A DNA stretch of 64,000 nt, taken from Actinomycetes bacterium (GTDB lineage Bacteria; Actinomycetota; Acidimicrobiia; Acidimicrobiales; Bog-793). Where the stretch lies: assembly GCA_021786195.1 (NCBI GenBank), contig JAJYNS010000013.1, positions 1-64,000 on the forward strand, written 5' to 3'. The position numbers and the translations under genes were made by a program. Of this stretch, positions 9,244 through 18,072 are shown piece by piece (positions within the stretch are counted from its first letter, which is position 1; each line of letters opens with the position of its first letter). Below the pieces are notes generated by a model that was given only the letters and a program-made list of their open reading frames with translations, did no database searches and was not told where the DNA came from.

Positions 9244-11690
9244 ACGGCCGCGCCCTGTGCTTCCCGCGCACTCGCACGCCAGTCCGCGAGGCGGACGACG
9301 GCTTCGAAGAACGCGAGGCGGAACGGCCCCACATCGGGTCGATCGCGCAGGGCGAGCGCGCGTTCCGACCAGGAAGGGTTGCCGTTCGGGTCGCGGCCCA
9401 TCCGGACGGGTGCAAAGCTCATGGACGCCTCGGGCAGGGCTACGCCGGACGCGACCACAGAGGGGATCCGGTCTCCCTCCTGCACGCCGAGAATGCGCTC
9501 CTGCCCTGCCGATGTCCTATCCCCCGCGACCGAACGGATCGACATCCGAATTCGCCCGTGGTGTGCGGCCACCAGGTACCTGACAAGATCGGGCTCCTCG
9601 CACCGCTCCAGCGCAACCGCCCCATTCCCGAGCAGCGCCAGGAGCGAGACCAGCTCATGACGGAAGTGGGGACGCGAGTGGCGTCGAGCGCGCGCGCCTC
9701 CCGACTTGGCCCAGGGGCCGGAGAGCTCCAGCGCCGGCCGCTCTGCCTCGTCTGCGGTGGCGAGCATCGTCTCCTGGAACACCGCATGCGCCTTTCCAAC
9801 GTCGTGGAGCCGGGCGGCGAGGATGGCCGCGTCTCGTTGCGCCGCGGTGATGCTCTGCGGCCCCAGCGAGTCGAGCAGCTCCTCGGTTGCCCTGGCCACG
9901 TCTTCGAGGTGCGACGACAGGCTCACCCATCGCCCTACGGAGAAGCTGACCGCGTCGTCACCGATCCTCTCCGCCGGATCCTCGAGCGACGCGTCGCGCC
10001 CCGACGGGATCGGGTCGACCTGTGCGCGCAAGCTCACGTCCCAACCGACCTCAGGCGAGTAGCCGCCCGCCCCCGTGTCGACGACGACGATCGACCCTGG
10101 CCGCAGCTCAGCGCTGCGAGCCTTCACCCAGGAGTCGTCGGCCTTCAGGTGGTCGAAGCGCCACAGGGTGGTGCGTTCGGCCAGTTCCGCCAGCTCCTTT
10201 CCAACCGGAACAGGACAGAGCTCGTCAGCCGCGGGACCGGGGTCATCCGCCGCTGGCGGGTGCCCGTCCAACTCTCGCCACGCGACATATGCGTCCAGCT
10301 CGTCGGCAGCACGGATGAACGGGGCGACGTCGATGTCGCTACCGGAGAGGTCCGGTGAGGTGTCGAAGAGGCCCTTCAGGTCGCCGGCGCGTAGCACCGC
10401 GTAGGTGGGCAGCCGGGTCGGCACCTCGAGCGTGCGCAAGTCGCCGGCGGTCACCTGACGACCTTCGAGACTTCTCAGCGCTCCCGTCGCAGCGTCGACG
10501 TCTTCGGGCAGATAGGGGGCAGAAGATGACGGCTCGACCCAGAGGAGGAGCGCGTCGGCCACCTCGCCGGACCGGTTGAGCCGACCGGCCCGCTGGACCA
10601 CCGAGGGCCAGGACGCTGCCTCGATGAGCATCGTAGAGGCCGAGATGTCGACGCCGGCCTCGAGGACCTGCGTCGAGACCACGATGCGACCAGCTGCCGG
10701 CGGCGACGCCATCGCGCCGTCGAGAGCGATCCTCCGGTCATCGGGGCGGAACCTGCTGTGCAGGAGGTGCACCGGAGCCGCTCCGCCCTCTTGCTCGAGC
10801 GCCCGGTACAGCTCGCGAGCCGAGCGCACCGTGTTCATCACGGCGATGGTCAGCGTGCCGGGACGATGATGGTCGAGGATCGTCCGGGCGAGCGACCGGG
10901 CACGACGAGCGTCGTCTACGGAGACGTGACGGATCGTGCGCGTCGCCTGGAGACGAGTCGCGAGGGCACCCTCGACGTCCTCTGGGCCAAGCTCGATGAC
11001 GCGGGTCACGTCGGCGCTGTCGACGGTCGAAAGGGCCCTTCGGTCCACCGTTGCCGACATCCATGTCGAGAAGCTGCCGAGACAGGTGCCAAAGCGATGC
11101 CGAAATGCCTCCAGCTGGAGGCTCGTCGCAAGGGCGGGCCCAAGGAGCTGGATCTCGTCGAAGACCCAATGCGTACCGTTGTGCAGGAGGCCGAAGTCGA
11201 TCGGCCAGGAGAACCTGCTCGTCGCATAGCCCCGGTTCAGCGCCCGGCTTAGGAGCATGTCGACGGTCCCGACGACGACCGCATCCTGTTCCGGGTGCTC
11301 GTACCAGCTCGTCCTCACCTTCCCCGCTCGTCCACCAACCCTGCCGCCCATCACGAGGTGCACTGCGACGCCGTCCTCGAGCCCGTCGAGACCAAGTGCG
11401 CCGATCCACCTGCGGACCACGGACTCGACCTGCTCGGTGAGCGATCTGAGCGGCAAGCAGAGGACCAGCCAGTGCGGTGTCGCCTCACGGACCTTCGGGT
11501 CGGGGTGGAAACGGCGCCGCCAAAGCCAGGGGAGGACCACGCCGGCCGTCTTTCCGGCACCGGTTTCGACGGCGATGAGCTCGGGCGGCATCGGAGCGTC
11601 TGCGACCGCGACCTGCCACCGATAGGGCGGGGACCGCAAGGCACGTTCTGCCATCTCGGCGAAGGACGCCGGATGCCACTTCTCGCTCAC
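9240..11690 (-). CDS. cas3: CRISPR-associated helicase-nuclease Cas3, C-terminal HD
   Basis: An 816-residue Cas3, which unwinds and degrades target DNA after Cascade binding. Helicase motifs come first: Walker A GAGKT (44-48), DEIQ (178-181), SAT (212-214) and QRAGR (366-370). The HD phosphohydrolase follows at the C-terminus: LHDVGKA with His628-Asp629, then FRHE (His677) and AAHHGR (His709-His710). This helicase-then-HD order is the I-G arrangement and the reverse of most Cas3 proteins. The start is a GTG at 11690 preceded by a GGAGGTGG Shine-Dalgarno. It is the first gene of the cas operon. Confidence 0.95.
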   Translation of the reverse strand: MSEKWHPASFAEMAERALRSPPYRWQVAVADAPMPPELIAVETGAGKTAGVVLPWLWRRRFHPDPKVREATPHWLVLCLPLRSLTEQVESVVRRWIGALGLDGLEDGVAVHLVMGGRVGGRAGKVRTSWYEHPEQDAVVVGTVDMLLSRALNRGYATSRFSWPIDFGLLHNGTHWVFDEIQLLGPALATSLQLEAFRHRFGTCLGSFSTWMSATVDRRALSTVDSADVTRVIELGPEDVEGALATRLQATRTIRHVSVDDARRARSLARTILDHHRPGTLTIAVMNTVRSARELYRALEQEGGAAPVHLLHSRFRPDDRRIALDGAMASPPAAGRIVVSTQVLEAGVDISASTMLIEAASWPSVVQRAGRLNRSGEVADALLLWVEPSSSAPYLPEDVDAATGALRSLEGRQVTAGDLRTLEVPTRLPTYAVLRAGDLKGLFDTSPDLSGSDIDVAPFIRAADELDAYVAWRELDGHPPAADDPGPAADELCPVPVGKELAELAERTTLWRFDHLKADDSWVKARSAELRPGSIVVVDTGAGGYSPEVGWDVSLRAQVDPIPSGRDASLEDPAERIGDDAVSFSVGRWVSLSSHLEDVARATEELLDSLGPQSITAAQRDAAILAARLHDVGKAHAVFQETMLATADEAERPALELSGPWAKSGGARARRHSRPHFRHELVSLLALLGNGAVALERCEEPDLVRYLVAAHHGRIRMSIRSVAGDRTSAGQERILGVQEGDRIPSVVASGVALPEASMSFAPVRMGRDPNGNPSWSERALALRDRPDVGPFRLAFFEAVVRLADWRASAREAQGAAV

Positions 11691-11733
11691 CGGGACTCCA
11701 CCTCCAGGTGATCCTCGCCCCTAACGGCCGACC

Positions 11734-11739
11734 ACCATA
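11734..11739 (-). promoter_or_regulatory. Possible -10 of the cas operon promoter
   Basis: On the minus strand TATGGT lies about 45 nt before the cas3 GTG. A TTGATA hexamer (11759-11754) stands upstream but only 14 nt away, too close for a classic spacing. The 93-nt gap between tsaD and cas3 is AT-richer than the genes around it and is the only place for a cas promoter. Confidence 0.35.
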
Positions 11740-11759
11740 TTGACTGGAGGGTGTATCAA

Positions 11760-11775
11760 CCGGCGTCCCCGCCGG
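11760..11775 (-). terminator. Hairpin after tsaD, possible terminator
   Basis: Minus strand CCGGCG-GGGA-CGCCGG is a perfect 6-bp stem with a GNRA-type tetraloop, starting 9 nt after the tsaD stop and followed by a weak TTGAT. It would separate the upstream ribosomal/t6A operon from the cas operon. The U-tract is poor, so termination may be partial. Confidence 0.45.
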
Positions 11776-11783
11776 CTCCGGGC

Positions 11784-12860
11784 TCACCCCGCCGGGAAGC
11801 GCATCGAGGGCTCGGCGCCGGCGTCCATCGGCGTCGGGCCCCGCCGCCCGAGGAGGTGGTGGCCGGCGGAGGCGATCATCGCCGCGTTGTCCGTGCACAT
11901 GGACCTGCTCGGGAGGTAGACGCCGAGCCCGGCCGCGGCGCAGGCGGCGGCGACGGCTTCGCGGAGGGGCCCGTTCGCGGCGACGCCGCCGGCGAGGCAC
12001 ACCGAGCGCGCCCGGGAGGTCCCGGCGGCGTCGAGCAACTTCGCGACGAGCACGTCGACGACCGCCGCCTGGAACGACGCCGCCACGTCCGCGCTCGAGA
12101 CCTCGGGGTGCTTGCCCACGTAGGTGACGACGGCGGTCTTCAGCCCGCTGAAGGAGAAGTCGAGCCCCTCGCCGAGCATCGGCCTCGGGAAGGCGATCGA
12201 CGACGCGTCCCCCTCCCGGGCGGCGCGCTCGATCGCCGGGCCGCCGGGATAGCCGAGGCCGAGGAAGCGCGCCACCTTGTCGAAGGCCTCGCCGGCAGCG
12301 TCGTCGACGGTCTCGCCGAGGACCTCGTAGCTTCCTGGGCCGTCCATCTCGACGAGGATGGTGTGGCCGCCCGAGACGAGCAGGACGACCGCCGGGAGCT
12401 CGATGCCGGGATCCTCCAGCAGCGACGCGTAGAGATGGCCCTCGAGGTGGTTGACGCCGACGAAGGGCACCTGCCAGGCGAGCGCGAGGGCCTTCGCGAA
12501 GGAGATCCCGACGAGGAGCGCCCCGGCGAGCCCGGGCCCGACCGTCGCGGCGACCGCCCCGATCCCGCGCCCGGGACCCGAGGCGGCAAGCGGCATCCCC
12601 CGATCGTCGAGACCGGCCTCCCGAAGCGCCTCCCGAGCCGCCGGGACGATCCTCTCGAGGTGCGCCCGCCCCGCGATCTCCGGCACCACGCCCCCGTAGC
12701 GGGCGTGGAGGTCGACCTGGCTCGAGACGATCGAGGAGCGGATCGTCCTGCCGCCCTCGACGACGGCGACTGCCGTCTCGTCGCAGGAGGTCTCGACGCC
12801 GAGCACGATCTCGGGGTCACGCGCCGGCCGAGCCCGGCCGGCCGGTCCCTCGCCGCTCAC
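11784..12860 (-). CDS. tsaD: tRNA threonylcarbamoyladenosine transferase TsaD
   Basis: A 358-residue TsaD, the catalytic subunit that transfers threonylcarbamoyl to A37 of ANN-decoding tRNAs (t6A). Signature segments: LGVETSCDETAVAV near the start, NHLEGHLYA with the two metal-binding His, VSGGHT, DDAAGEAFDKVAR, and the ATPase-fold CLAGGVAAN. The GTG at 12860 overlaps the rimI stop as GTGA. It is the last gene of the tsaE-tsaB-rimI-tsaD run, so three of the four bacterial t6A proteins sit together; tsaC is not in the window. Confidence 0.96.
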   Translation of the reverse strand: MSGEGPAGRARPARDPEIVLGVETSCDETAVAVVEGGRTIRSSIVSSQVDLHARYGGVVPEIAGRAHLERIVPAAREALREAGLDDRGMPLAASGPGRGIGAVAATVGPGLAGALLVGISFAKALALAWQVPFVGVNHLEGHLYASLLEDPGIELPAVVLLVSGGHTILVEMDGPGSYEVLGETVDDAAGEAFDKVARFLGLGYPGGPAIERAAREGDASSIAFPRPMLGEGLDFSFSGLKTAVVTYVGKHPEVSSADVAASFQAAVVDVLVAKLLDAAGTSRARSVCLAGGVAANGPLREAVAAACAAAGLGVYLPSRSMCTDNAAMIASAGHHLLGRRGPTPMDAGAEPSMRFPAG

Positions 12861-13453
12861 GGCCCTCCGCCCGGCACTCCGTCGGCGCCGGGCGGGGGGA
12901 GGCCGATCTGCCGGCTGATCTCGGCGAGCCGCTCGAGGTAGCTGCGGGTGTCGACGTCGTAGGCCCACATCACCAGGCCGTCCTCGTTCACCTCCGGGTA
13001 GTAGTTCTTCCGCACGCCCGCCGGCACGAAGCCGAAGCGCCGGTAGAGGATCTGCGCCCCGGTGTTCGACATCCTCACCTCGAGGGTGAGCGCCTTGGCG
13101 CCCCGGTCTCGAAGCTCGCAGACGAGCCGGTAGAGGAGCTTGATCCCGATGCCTCGCCGCTGCCACTCCGGCGCGACGCCGATCGTCGTCACGTGCCCTT
13201 CCCCGGCGACGAGCATCGAACCGGTGTAGCCGACGACGGCGCCGTCCACGAGCGCGACGAGATAGGCGCGGCTCGCCGGCGAGGCGAGCTCGCTCAGGTA
13301 CAGCGCCGGGGACCAGGGCCGGGGAAATATCCGCTCCTCGATGGCGACGACCTGGCGGACGTGGCGCCTGCGCATCGGCACGATCTCCAGGGCCGCTCCG
13401 TCGCGCGCCTCGGGGAGGCCCGGCCGGATCGCCCGGTGCAGGCGCCGGAGCAT
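12857..13453 (-). CDS. rimI: Ribosomal-protein-alanine N-acetyltransferase RimI
   Basis: A 198-residue GNAT acetyltransferase of the RimI family, which acetylates the N-terminus of S18 (and often other proteins). The core starts at about residue 24 (EIVPMRRRHVRQVVAIEERIFPRPWS); the acetyl-CoA loop is WQRRGIG, and LEVRMSNTGAQILYRRFGF is the typical C-terminal signature. The ATG at 13453 shares one base with the tsaB stop (TGATG). The first 23 residues exceed the usual RimI length, so an internal start at the MRRRHV Met is possible. The gene order tsaB-rimI-tsaD is the common actinobacterial one. Confidence 0.92.
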   Translation of the reverse strand: MLRRLHRAIRPGLPEARDGAALEIVPMRRRHVRQVVAIEERIFPRPWSPALYLSELASPASRAYLVALVDGAVVGYTGSMLVAGEGHVTTIGVAPEWQRRGIGIKLLYRLVCELRDRGAKALTLEVRMSNTGAQILYRRFGFVPAGVRKNYYPEVNEDGLVMWAYDVDTRSYLERLAEISRQIGLPPPGADGVPGGGP

Positions 13454-14196
13454 CACCGGACCCGCGAGCCGAAGCCCGCGTCGAACGGCCCTCCGGCGTC
13501 GCCCGCAGGAGCCGGGTCGGGGCGCGAGGCAAAGTTGATCCGGGCGTCCGGGGCTCGCAGGTACTCGGCCGCGAGCCCCTCCGCCGGGACGGTCCTCCCC
13601 TCCTCGAGGCGCCGCAGCCCGAGGTCGGCGAGGGAGGCGACCGGAGGCGCGCCGAGCTCGTCGCCCCCGAGGCGCGGCGGTGGGCCGCCGAGGGCTGCGA
13701 CGGCCTCCACGAGCGCGGCGCCATGGCGGCGGGCGCCGTCGCCGACGAGCAGGGCCGGGGCACCGAGCGTCGCCAGCGCTGCCGCGAGCGCCTGGATCCC
13801 GCCGATCGAGGTGGTGCCGCCGAGCTGCCAGGCGACCTCTCCCCGGCGCATGTCCACGACCGGCACGACGACCGGCCCGCTGCAGCGCGCCGCGTGAGAG
13901 AGCACCTCCAGGCTCGTCAGCGCGATCGCCGGCACGCCAAGGGCGAGGGCGAACCCTTTCGCTGCCGCCAGGCCGACTCGGATGCCGGTGAACAGGCCCG
14001 GTCCGACGTCGACGGCGACGGCACCCACCTCCTCCAGCGTCACCGAGGCGAGCGCGGCGGCGCAGGACACCGCGCGGTGCAAGGTCTCCACGTGCCGCCT
14101 CCCGGGGCGGGCGGCGCATGCCGAGAGGACGCCGTGGTCGCCGGCGATGGCCGCGCCGACCTCGACCGTCGCGCTCTCCAGGGCGAGGAGGATCAT
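13453..14196 (-). CDS. tsaB: t6A biosynthesis scaffold protein TsaB
   Basis: A 247-residue TsaB, the inactive TsaD paralogue that forms the TsaB-TsaD-TsaE threonylcarbamoyl-transfer complex. It begins MILLALESATVEVGAA (the LALxTAT-type ASKHA start), has RRHVETLHRAV, and GPGLFTGIRVGLAAAKGFALAL, the family fingerprint. The ATG overlaps the tsaE stop as ATGA. The C-terminal third is divergent and Gly/Ala rich; the conserved AEYLRAPDA segment follows at about residue 213. Confidence 0.94.
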   Translation of the reverse strand: MILLALESATVEVGAAIAGDHGVLSACAARPGRRHVETLHRAVSCAAALASVTLEEVGAVAVDVGPGLFTGIRVGLAAAKGFALALGVPAIALTSLEVLSHAARCSGPVVVPVVDMRRGEVAWQLGGTTSIGGIQALAAALATLGAPALLVGDGARRHGAALVEAVAALGGPPPRLGGDELGAPPVASLADLGLRRLEEGRTVPAEGLAAEYLRAPDARINFASRPDPAPAGDAGGPFDAGFGSRVR

Positions 14197-14711
14197 CGCC
14201 GGTGGGCCCCGGTCGAGGCGAGCCGGGCGGCGAGGCGCCCGAGGCGCTCGGCGGAGGAAGGGCCCGAGGCGCGCAGCCGCAGCTCGCGGGCGTCCGGGTC
14301 CCCGCCCTCGGCCGGGCGAAGCTCGACGCTGAGGGCGTCCCGGCCGATCAGCCCCGCGGCGATCTCGCCCCATTCGACGACGGCGACGCCGCCCTCGTCG
14401 AGGTGGTCCTCGATCCCCAGGTCCGCGACCTCGCTCGGGTCGGAGAGGCGCCAGCAGTCGACGTGGGCGACCGGCGGCCGAGTCGAGTAGGTGCGCATCA
14501 AGGTGAATGTCGGGCTCGTCACGGGCTCCTCGTCGCCAAGCGCGGCGACGAGGCCCTTCACGAGCGTCGTCTTCCCGGCGCCGAGCGGCCCGCACAGCAG
14601 CACGACGTCTCCCGGCTCGACGACCTCGGCGAGCGCGGCGCCGACGGCGGCGGTCTCCCGGGCCGAGCCGCTCCGGACGAGGACCTCGGCGGGCAGGGCG
14701 TCCTCAGCCAC
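14193..14711 (-). CDS. tsaE: t6A biosynthesis ATPase TsaE
   Basis: A 172-residue P-loop ATPase that resets the TsaBD complex during t6A synthesis. The Walker A is GPLGAGKTT (about residues 37-45), followed by VTSPTFTLMRTY and the HVDCWRL and DHLDEGGVAVVEWGE segments typical of TsaE. The GTG at 14711 (VAEDALPAEV) overlaps the udg stop by 8 nt. A longer open frame upstream overlaps udg and is not supported. The C-terminal 40 residues are Arg/Ala rich. Confidence 0.93.
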   Translation of the reverse strand: MAEDALPAEVLVRSGSARETAAVGAALAEVVEPGDVVLLCGPLGAGKTTLVKGLVAALGDEEPVTSPTFTLMRTYSTRPPVAHVDCWRLSDPSEVADLGIEDHLDEGGVAVVEWGEIAAGLIGRDALSVELRPAEGGDPDARELRLRASGPSSAERLGRLAARLASTGAHRR

Positions 14712-15384
14712 GGAGGCGGCCCGGCTCGGGACGGCTCGTGCCGCGGGCGTCGATCGGGTCGAACGACGGCCCCGATCCGGCGTCGGGCCTCGCGCCGGCC
14801 TTTCCCGCGGGCGAGGCCTGCGGCGGCGCCGGCGCGGCGAGGGCCGCCTTTGCCCGCACGAGGTCCGCACGCATCTGGGCGACGATCACCCCGCCGCCCC
14901 GCAGCGCCGCGGCCGGGTGGAAGGTCGGCACGAGGACTCCTCGGCGAAAGGGGTAGGCCCGCCCCCGCAGGCGCGTCACCCCCTCGCCCGTCCTCAGCAG
15001 CAGCCGGGCGGCGAAGTTGCCGAGCGTGACGACCACCTTCGGGTCGACGATCGCGAGCTGCTCCTCCAGGTACGGGCTGCAGGCCTCCACCTCGTCGGGC
15101 AGAGGGTCCCGGTTGTTCGGTGGCCGGCACTTCGTGACGTTGGCGATGTAGCAGCGCTCCCTGGTCCAGCCGAGCTCCTCCAGAAGGAGCCGGTCGAGCA
15201 GCTGGCCGGACCGACCGACGAAGGGCAGGCCCCGGCGGTCCTCCTCGGCGCCGGGCCCCTCGCCGACGAGCATCAGCTCGGCGGCGGGATCGCCCGTCCC
15301 GAACACGACGTTCGTCCGCCCTTCGGCGAGGCGGCAGCGGGTGCAGGCGGACGCCTTCGCCGCGAGCTCCTCGAGGCTGGGCAC
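14704..15384 (-). CDS. Uracil-DNA glycosylase, family 4 (Fe-S)
   Basis: A 226-residue type-4-like uracil-DNA glycosylase, which removes uracil from DNA as the first step of base excision repair. Visible features: CTRCRL near the start and EACSPYL farther on as Fe-S ligands, the active-site loop GEGPGAEEDRRGLPFVGRSG, the TKCRPPNNRDP segment, and HPAAAL at the C-terminal active-site motif. The last 45 residues (PAPPQASPAGK onward) are a low-complexity Pro/Ala/Gly tail beyond the domain. The GTG at 15384 starts 20 nt after alr. It shares the operon with alr and tsaE, a co-location that looks incidental. Confidence 0.9.
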   Translation of the reverse strand: MPSLEELAAKASACTRCRLAEGRTNVVFGTGDPAAELMLVGEGPGAEEDRRGLPFVGRSGQLLDRLLLEELGWTRERCYIANVTKCRPPNNRDPLPDEVEACSPYLEEQLAIVDPKVVVTLGNFAARLLLRTGEGVTRLRGRAYPFRRGVLVPTFHPAAALRGGGVIVAQMRADLVRAKAALAAPAPPQASPAGKAGARPDAGSGPSFDPIDARGTSRPEPGRLRG

Positions 15385-15404
15385 AAGCCGATCGTAGAGC
15401 GACC

Positions 15405-16625
15405 TCAGCCGGGACGGTCGAGGTAGCGGCGGGGGACTCGAGGCCCGATCCCGCAGAGGACCTCGTGGGGGATCGTGCCGAGCCGCTCGGCCCACTCCGG
15501 GACGGTGATCTCCTCGGCGCCCTGCCGGCCGATCAGGACCACCTCGTCGCCCGGCCGGACCGAGCAGTCGTCGCCGAGGTCGACCAGTACCTGGTCCATC
15601 GTCACCGTCCCGGCGAGCTTCCGGCGCTTTCCCCCGATGAGCACCTCGCCCCCGGCGCGCCCGTAGGCGCGAGGAACGCCGTCGTGGTAGCCGACGGGCA
15701 CGACGCCGATCATCCCCGGCCGGGCGAGCTCGTAGGTGCGCCCGTAGCTCGGCCGCTCTCCGGCCTCGAGGTGGCGGACGAGGTGGACCTGCGCCTTCCA
15801 GGAGAGCACCGGCCGCAGCCCCTCCACCCGCCCCGGCTCGGAGGCGCCCGCCGCACCCGCAGGGCGGGCCCCGGCGGCCTCGAGCGAGCCCAGCGCCGCG
15901 GCGAGGTGGCCTGCCAGAGCCGGCGAGGGGAGGTGGCCGTAGAGGGCGATCCCGCAGCGGACGAGGTCGTAGCGGGCCCCGGGGTGGGCGATCGCGCCGG
16001 CCGAGTTGGCGGCGTGCAGGGTCCCCGGCTCGATGCCGGCGCCGGCGAGCTCCCGGCTCGCCTTCTCGAAGCGGGCGAGCTGCTCGTCGGTGAAGGGGTC
16101 GTGGGGGTCCTCGGCGACGGCGAGGTGCGTCCACAGGCCGGCGAGCTCCAGCTCGGGGGCGGCGAGCACGGCCCGGGCGAGCTCGAGCAGCGCGCCGGGG
16201 TCGGCCCCGACCCGGTGCATCCCGGTGTCCACCTTCAGCTGCACCCGCACCCGCCGCCCCGCCGCCTTGGCGGCCCGGGCGGTCGCCGCGATGGCGTCGT
16301 GACGGTAGAGGGTCGGGGTCAGCCGGCGGCGGACCACCTCCTCCATGGCGGAAGGAGGGGGCTCGGAGAGCAGCAGCACCTCCCCCTCGACGCCCGCCGC
16401 TCTCAGCGCGACCCCCTCCTCGACCAGCGCGACCGCGACGAGGCTGGCTCCGCCTTCGGCCGCGGCCATGGCGACCTCTGGCGCGCCGTGGCCATAGGCG
16501 TCGGCCTTCACGACGGCGCACAGCCGCGCCGGCGCGACGAGCCGGGCGAGCAGGGCCGCGTTGTGCCGGACAGCCTCCAGGTCCACCTCGACCCAGGCCG
16601 GGCGGTAGCGAGGGGCGCTCGTCAT
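15405..16625 (-). CDS. alr: Alanine racemase
   Basis: A 406-residue PLP-dependent alanine racemase that makes D-alanine for peptidoglycan. The PLP lysine is in AVVKADAYGHG (about residue 40). Substrate and cofactor segments VDTGMHRVG, RCGIALYG and PVGYHDGVPRAYG follow, and the second catalytic base lies in PVGYHDG. An Ala/Gly-rich insert (AAGARPAGAAGASEPG) precedes the C-terminal beta domain. The ATG overlaps the nnr stop as ATGA. Confidence 0.95.
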   Translation of the reverse strand: MTSAPRYRPAWVEVDLEAVRHNAALLARLVAPARLCAVVKADAYGHGAPEVAMAAAEGGASLVAVALVEEGVALRAAGVEGEVLLLSEPPPSAMEEVVRRRLTPTLYRHDAIAATARAAKAAGRRVRVQLKVDTGMHRVGADPGALLELARAVLAAPELELAGLWTHLAVAEDPHDPFTDEQLARFEKASRELAGAGIEPGTLHAANSAGAIAHPGARYDLVRCGIALYGHLPSPALAGHLAAALGSLEAAGARPAGAAGASEPGRVEGLRPVLSWKAQVHLVRHLEAGERPSYGRTYELARPGMIGVVPVGYHDGVPRAYGRAGGEVLIGGKRRKLAGTVTMDQVLVDLGDDCSVRPGDEVVLIGRQGAEEITVPEWAERLGTIPHEVLCGIGPRVPRRYLDRPG

Positions 16626-18067
16626 CGAGGTGCCGCCCGGCGTGGCCCGGCGCCGTGCGCGCCGGCCTGGAAGGCTGGACCGGGCGGCGCCGGGGGGCCG
16701 AGGGAGCAGAGCGCCTCGGCGACGAGCACCGGGAGGTCGCCCGCGAGCAGACCCTCGCCCCGACCGAGCGAGGCGGCACGCCCGTGCACGTGCGCCGCGA
16801 GCCCGGCCGCCTGGAGGGGGTCGAGTCCCCGGGCCAGGAAGGCGCCGACCACGCCGGAGAGCACGTCGCCCGAGCCCGCCGTCGACAGCCTCGCCGAGCC
16901 GGAGGTGACGAGGAGCGCCCGGCCGCCCGGCTCGGCGACCACCGTAGGCGACCCCTTCAAAAGGACGGTGGCCCCGGTCCTCCGGGCGAGCTCGCGAGCC
17001 GCCCCCACTCGGTCGGGCCCAGGGCGGCTTCCGGCGAGGCGGGCGTGCTCGCCGTCGTGGGGGGTGAGCACCAAAGGGGCGCGGCGCCCGGCCGCGAGGC
17101 GCCGGAGGTCCTCCGCGGTGCCAACGGCGCCGAGCCCGTCGGCGTCGAGCACCATCGCGACGGGCGCCTCGGCGACCAGGCGGCGGAGCGACTCCGCCGC
17201 CTCTGGGCTCGTCCCGAGCCCAGGCCCGACGACGAGTGCCTTGCAGCGAGGAAGCTCGGCGAGCACGTCGGCGGCCCAGCCAGCCGCCGGCAGGGGGCGG
17301 GCGACGGGCTCGGTGACAAGGACCGACCCCGGCGGGACCCCGGGAGAGCCGAGGCGGACCATCCCGGCACCGGCGCGCCCGGCACCGGCGGCCGCGAGCG
17401 CGGCGGCGCCGAGCATGCCGGGCGAGCCCGCGGCGACGTACACGGCACGGTCCCACTTGTGACCGTCCCGGCGGCGGGGCGGCAGGAGGCGGGCGACGTC
17501 GGCGTCCTCCACGAGGCCGAGCGAGGACTCGCCGACGGGGAGCCCGATCGTCTCGACCCGCACCTCGCCCGCGTGGTCCGGCCCGGCGCCGAGGAGCAGG
17601 CCTGGCTTGAGGGCCCCGAAGGTGACGGTCCGGTCGGCCCGGACGGCGGAGGGCCCCGCCTCGCCGGTGTCGGAGTCGACCCCGCTCGGTATGTCGATGG
17701 CGAGCACCATCGCCGGCCCGTCTCCGCCCGGCCGAGGCGGGACGGCAGGCGCCTCGTAGGCACCGCGGAAGCCGGTGCCGAACGCGGCGTCGACGACGAG
17801 GTCGCAGGCGGGCAGCGCCCCCCCACCGCCGGGCGGGAGCAGCACGACCCGGGCGCCCCTTCGCTCGAGCAGGCCGGAGGCCACCCGGCCGTCGTCGCCG
17901 TTGTGCCCCTTGCCGGCGACGACGACCACCCGCCGCCCGTAGGCGCCGCCGAGCATCGACAAGGCGGCGTTCGCCGCCGCCGTGCCCGCCCGCCGGACGA
18001 GCACCTCGAAGCCGACCTCCCTGCCCGCGAGCGCGTCGACCTCGGCCATCTCGGCCCGGGTGAGCAC
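16622..18067 (-). CDS. nnr: Bifunctional NAD(P)HX epimerase / dehydratase
   Basis: A 481-residue fusion that repairs hydrated NADH and NADPH. Residues 1-210 are the NnrE epimerase (YjeF-N; VVVVAGKGHNGDDGRVA and VDAAFGTGFRG visible). The rest is the NnrD ADP-dependent dehydratase (kinase-like fold; VGPGLGTS, VLTPHDGEHARL, LKGSPTVVAEP, STAGSGDVLSGVVGAFLARG). The C-terminal 30 residues are a low-complexity tail. Start uncertain: GTG at 18067 (VLTRAEMAEVDAL) fits the family; a TTG at 18076 overlapping the acpS stop as TTGA is the alternative. Confidence 0.92.
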   Translation of the reverse strand: MLTRAEMAEVDALAGREVGFEVLVRRAGTAAANAALSMLGGAYGRRVVVVAGKGHNGDDGRVASGLLERRGARVVLLPPGGGGALPACDLVVDAAFGTGFRGAYEAPAVPPRPGGDGPAMVLAIDIPSGVDSDTGEAGPSAVRADRTVTFGALKPGLLLGAGPDHAGEVRVETIGLPVGESSLGLVEDADVARLLPPRRRDGHKWDRAVYVAAGSPGMLGAAALAAAGAGRAGAGMVRLGSPGVPPGSVLVTEPVARPLPAAGWAADVLAELPRCKALVVGPGLGTSPEAAESLRRLVAEAPVAMVLDADGLGAVGTAEDLRRLAAGRRAPLVLTPHDGEHARLAGSRPGPDRVGAARELARRTGATVLLKGSPTVVAEPGGRALLVTSGSARLSTAGSGDVLSGVVGAFLARGLDPLQAAGLAAHVHGRAASLGRGEGLLAGDLPVLVAEALCSLGPPAPPGPAFQAGAHGAGPRRAAPR

Positions 18068-18072
18068 CGGCC

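Noticed and set aside
13453-14595. A single 380-codon frame joining tsaE and tsaB sequence.
   Set aside because: The N-terminal 133 codons are out of frame with tsaE and Arg-rich; tsaB proper starts at the ATG at 14196.
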